From assembly GCA_964535875.1 (NCBI GenBank), contig CAZHUE010000015.1:1-25528 (forward strand): a stretch of DNA of 25,528 nt, read 5' to 3'. Numbering within the stretch: position 1 is the first letter of the stretch; each line of letters starts with the position of its first letter. This stretch comes from QPIN01 sp964535875 (lineage in GTDB: Bacteria > Pseudomonadota > Gammaproteobacteria > Methylococcales > Methylomonadaceae). Positions 24,986-25,528 of the stretch are shown piece by piece. The notes beneath the pieces were generated by a model that was given only the letters and a program-made list of their open reading frames with translations, did not search any database and was not told the DNA's origin. The translations under genes were made by a program, and so were the position numbers.

Positions 24986-25528
24986 ATGTTTAAAAAAACC
25001 AAAATAGCAATAGCTACGGCGGCGATGTTAGGTTCTGTAGCGGCAATTCCAGTGGCGCAAGCTGTTTCTGTAAATGCGGATGGAACAGGTCAAGTATTGA
25101 TCTTTCCATACTATAATACTCAAAATGGCTTCCAAACTAACTTCAGCTTCAGAAATACTAAAAATGAATTTAAAGCAGTAAAAGTTCGTTTGCGTGAATC
25201 TGAAAATTCAAATGACGTATTAGACTTTAATGTCTATCTGTCACCTTATGATGTGTTTACCTTTGCAATTAGAGGAACGGAAGCAGGTCCTGTTTTAGTC
25301 TCATCTGATAAAACATGTACTTCTCCAACAATACCAGAAGCACCTGTAGCATTAAAGGGCAGTGTTTATGTAGAAACGGATACTGATGATGCTCGTGAAG
25401 GGTATGTTGAAGTTATCGAAATGGGTGTTATAGACGAAGGTGATGTTAACGGTGCTGAGGATGGCGGTTTAATCCATGCAGGTCTTGATCATGGTACAAC
25501 AGGTGTTCCAGGTGACTGTAGTGTAATT
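24986..25528 (+). CDS. Secreted surface-type protein, N-terminal part (runs off the window)
   Basis: The frame stays open for all 181 codons to the window edge. The ATG has CGGAG five bases upstream. A typical signal peptide MFKKTKIAIATAAML-GSVAAIPVAQA is followed by the mature start VSVNADGTGQVLIFPYYNTQ. Further motifs are NFSFRNTKNEFKAVKVRLRE, DVLDFNVYLSPYDVFTF and an acidic stretch around DTDDAREGYVEVIEMG. I recall proteins opening with a V-N-x-x-G-x-G-Q-x-L-I-F-P-Y-Y pattern as secreted, uncharacterised products of gammaproteobacteria, but I cannot name a function. Cys residues near KTCTSP and GDCSV may pair. It lies 43 bases after the lipoprotein gene on the same strand, so co-transcription is possible. 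Confidence 0.8.
   Translation, partial: MFKKTKIAIATAAMLGSVAAIPVAQAVSVNADGTGQVLIFPYYNTQNGFQTNFSFRNTKNEFKAVKVRLRESENSNDVLDFNVYLSPYDVFTFAIRGTEAGPVLVSSDKTCTSPTIPEAPVALKGSVYVETDTDDAREGYVEVIEMGVIDEGDVNGAEDGGLIHAGLDHGTTGVPGDCSVI

Overview
The window looks like chromosomal DNA of a low-GC gammaproteobacterium. The evidence is the gamma-type order of a complete division and cell wall (dcw) cluster, MurE with the DNPR motif for meso-diaminopimelate, and FtsZ ending in the VPAFLRRQAD peptide seen in gammaproteobacteria. I cannot name the order. Methylococcales- or Thiotrichales-like bacteria would fit the secreted protein at the right edge, but that is only an impression.

Left two thirds (352-17767, all minus strand): 16 dcw genes read mraZ-rsmH-ftsL-ftsI-murE-murF-mraY-murD-ftsW-murG-murC-murB-ddl-ftsQ-ftsA-ftsZ. 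Most junctions overlap (ATGA or TAATG), the largest gap is 38 nt (ftsA-ftsZ), and I see no internal terminator. A good sigma70-type promoter (17739-17767) and a three-repeat MraZ operator (17704-17730) stand before mraZ. MraZ probably tunes the whole operon. The operon makes lipid II (MurB-F, Ddl, MraY, MurG) and the divisome that uses it (FtsZ, FtsA, FtsQ, FtsL, FtsW, FtsI). murB contains a 10-N assembly gap whose length breaks the reading frame. lpxC, which often follows ftsZ in gammaproteobacteria, is absent; instead there is non-coding DNA with an imperfect hairpin.

Middle (17768-20490): a long A/T-rich spacer, then a divergent orphan gene whose domain order resembles BcsE (degenerate RecA-like, receiver-like, degenerate GGDEF-like with RxxD), a palindromic repeat, and a small one-helix membrane protein.

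Right (20491-24474, minus strand): UDP-galactopyranose mutase (glf), a secreted trypsin-like protease and a family 2 glycosyltransferase lie close together and may be co-transcribed. glf plus the transferase suggests a galactofuranose-containing surface glycan. The protease gene carries a 154-bp MITE-like element with a 5-bp target duplication, inserted exactly in frame inside its signal peptide. Two inverted copies of a double-hairpin repeat (about 19954-20024 and 24226-24313) bracket this block. At the right edge are a small lipoprotein and the start of a secreted protein, both plus strand, behind a good promoter.

The strongest candidates for something new are the in-frame element insertion into a signal peptide and the orphan BcsE-like gene. 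I see no rRNA, tRNA, CRISPR array or complete insertion sequence.
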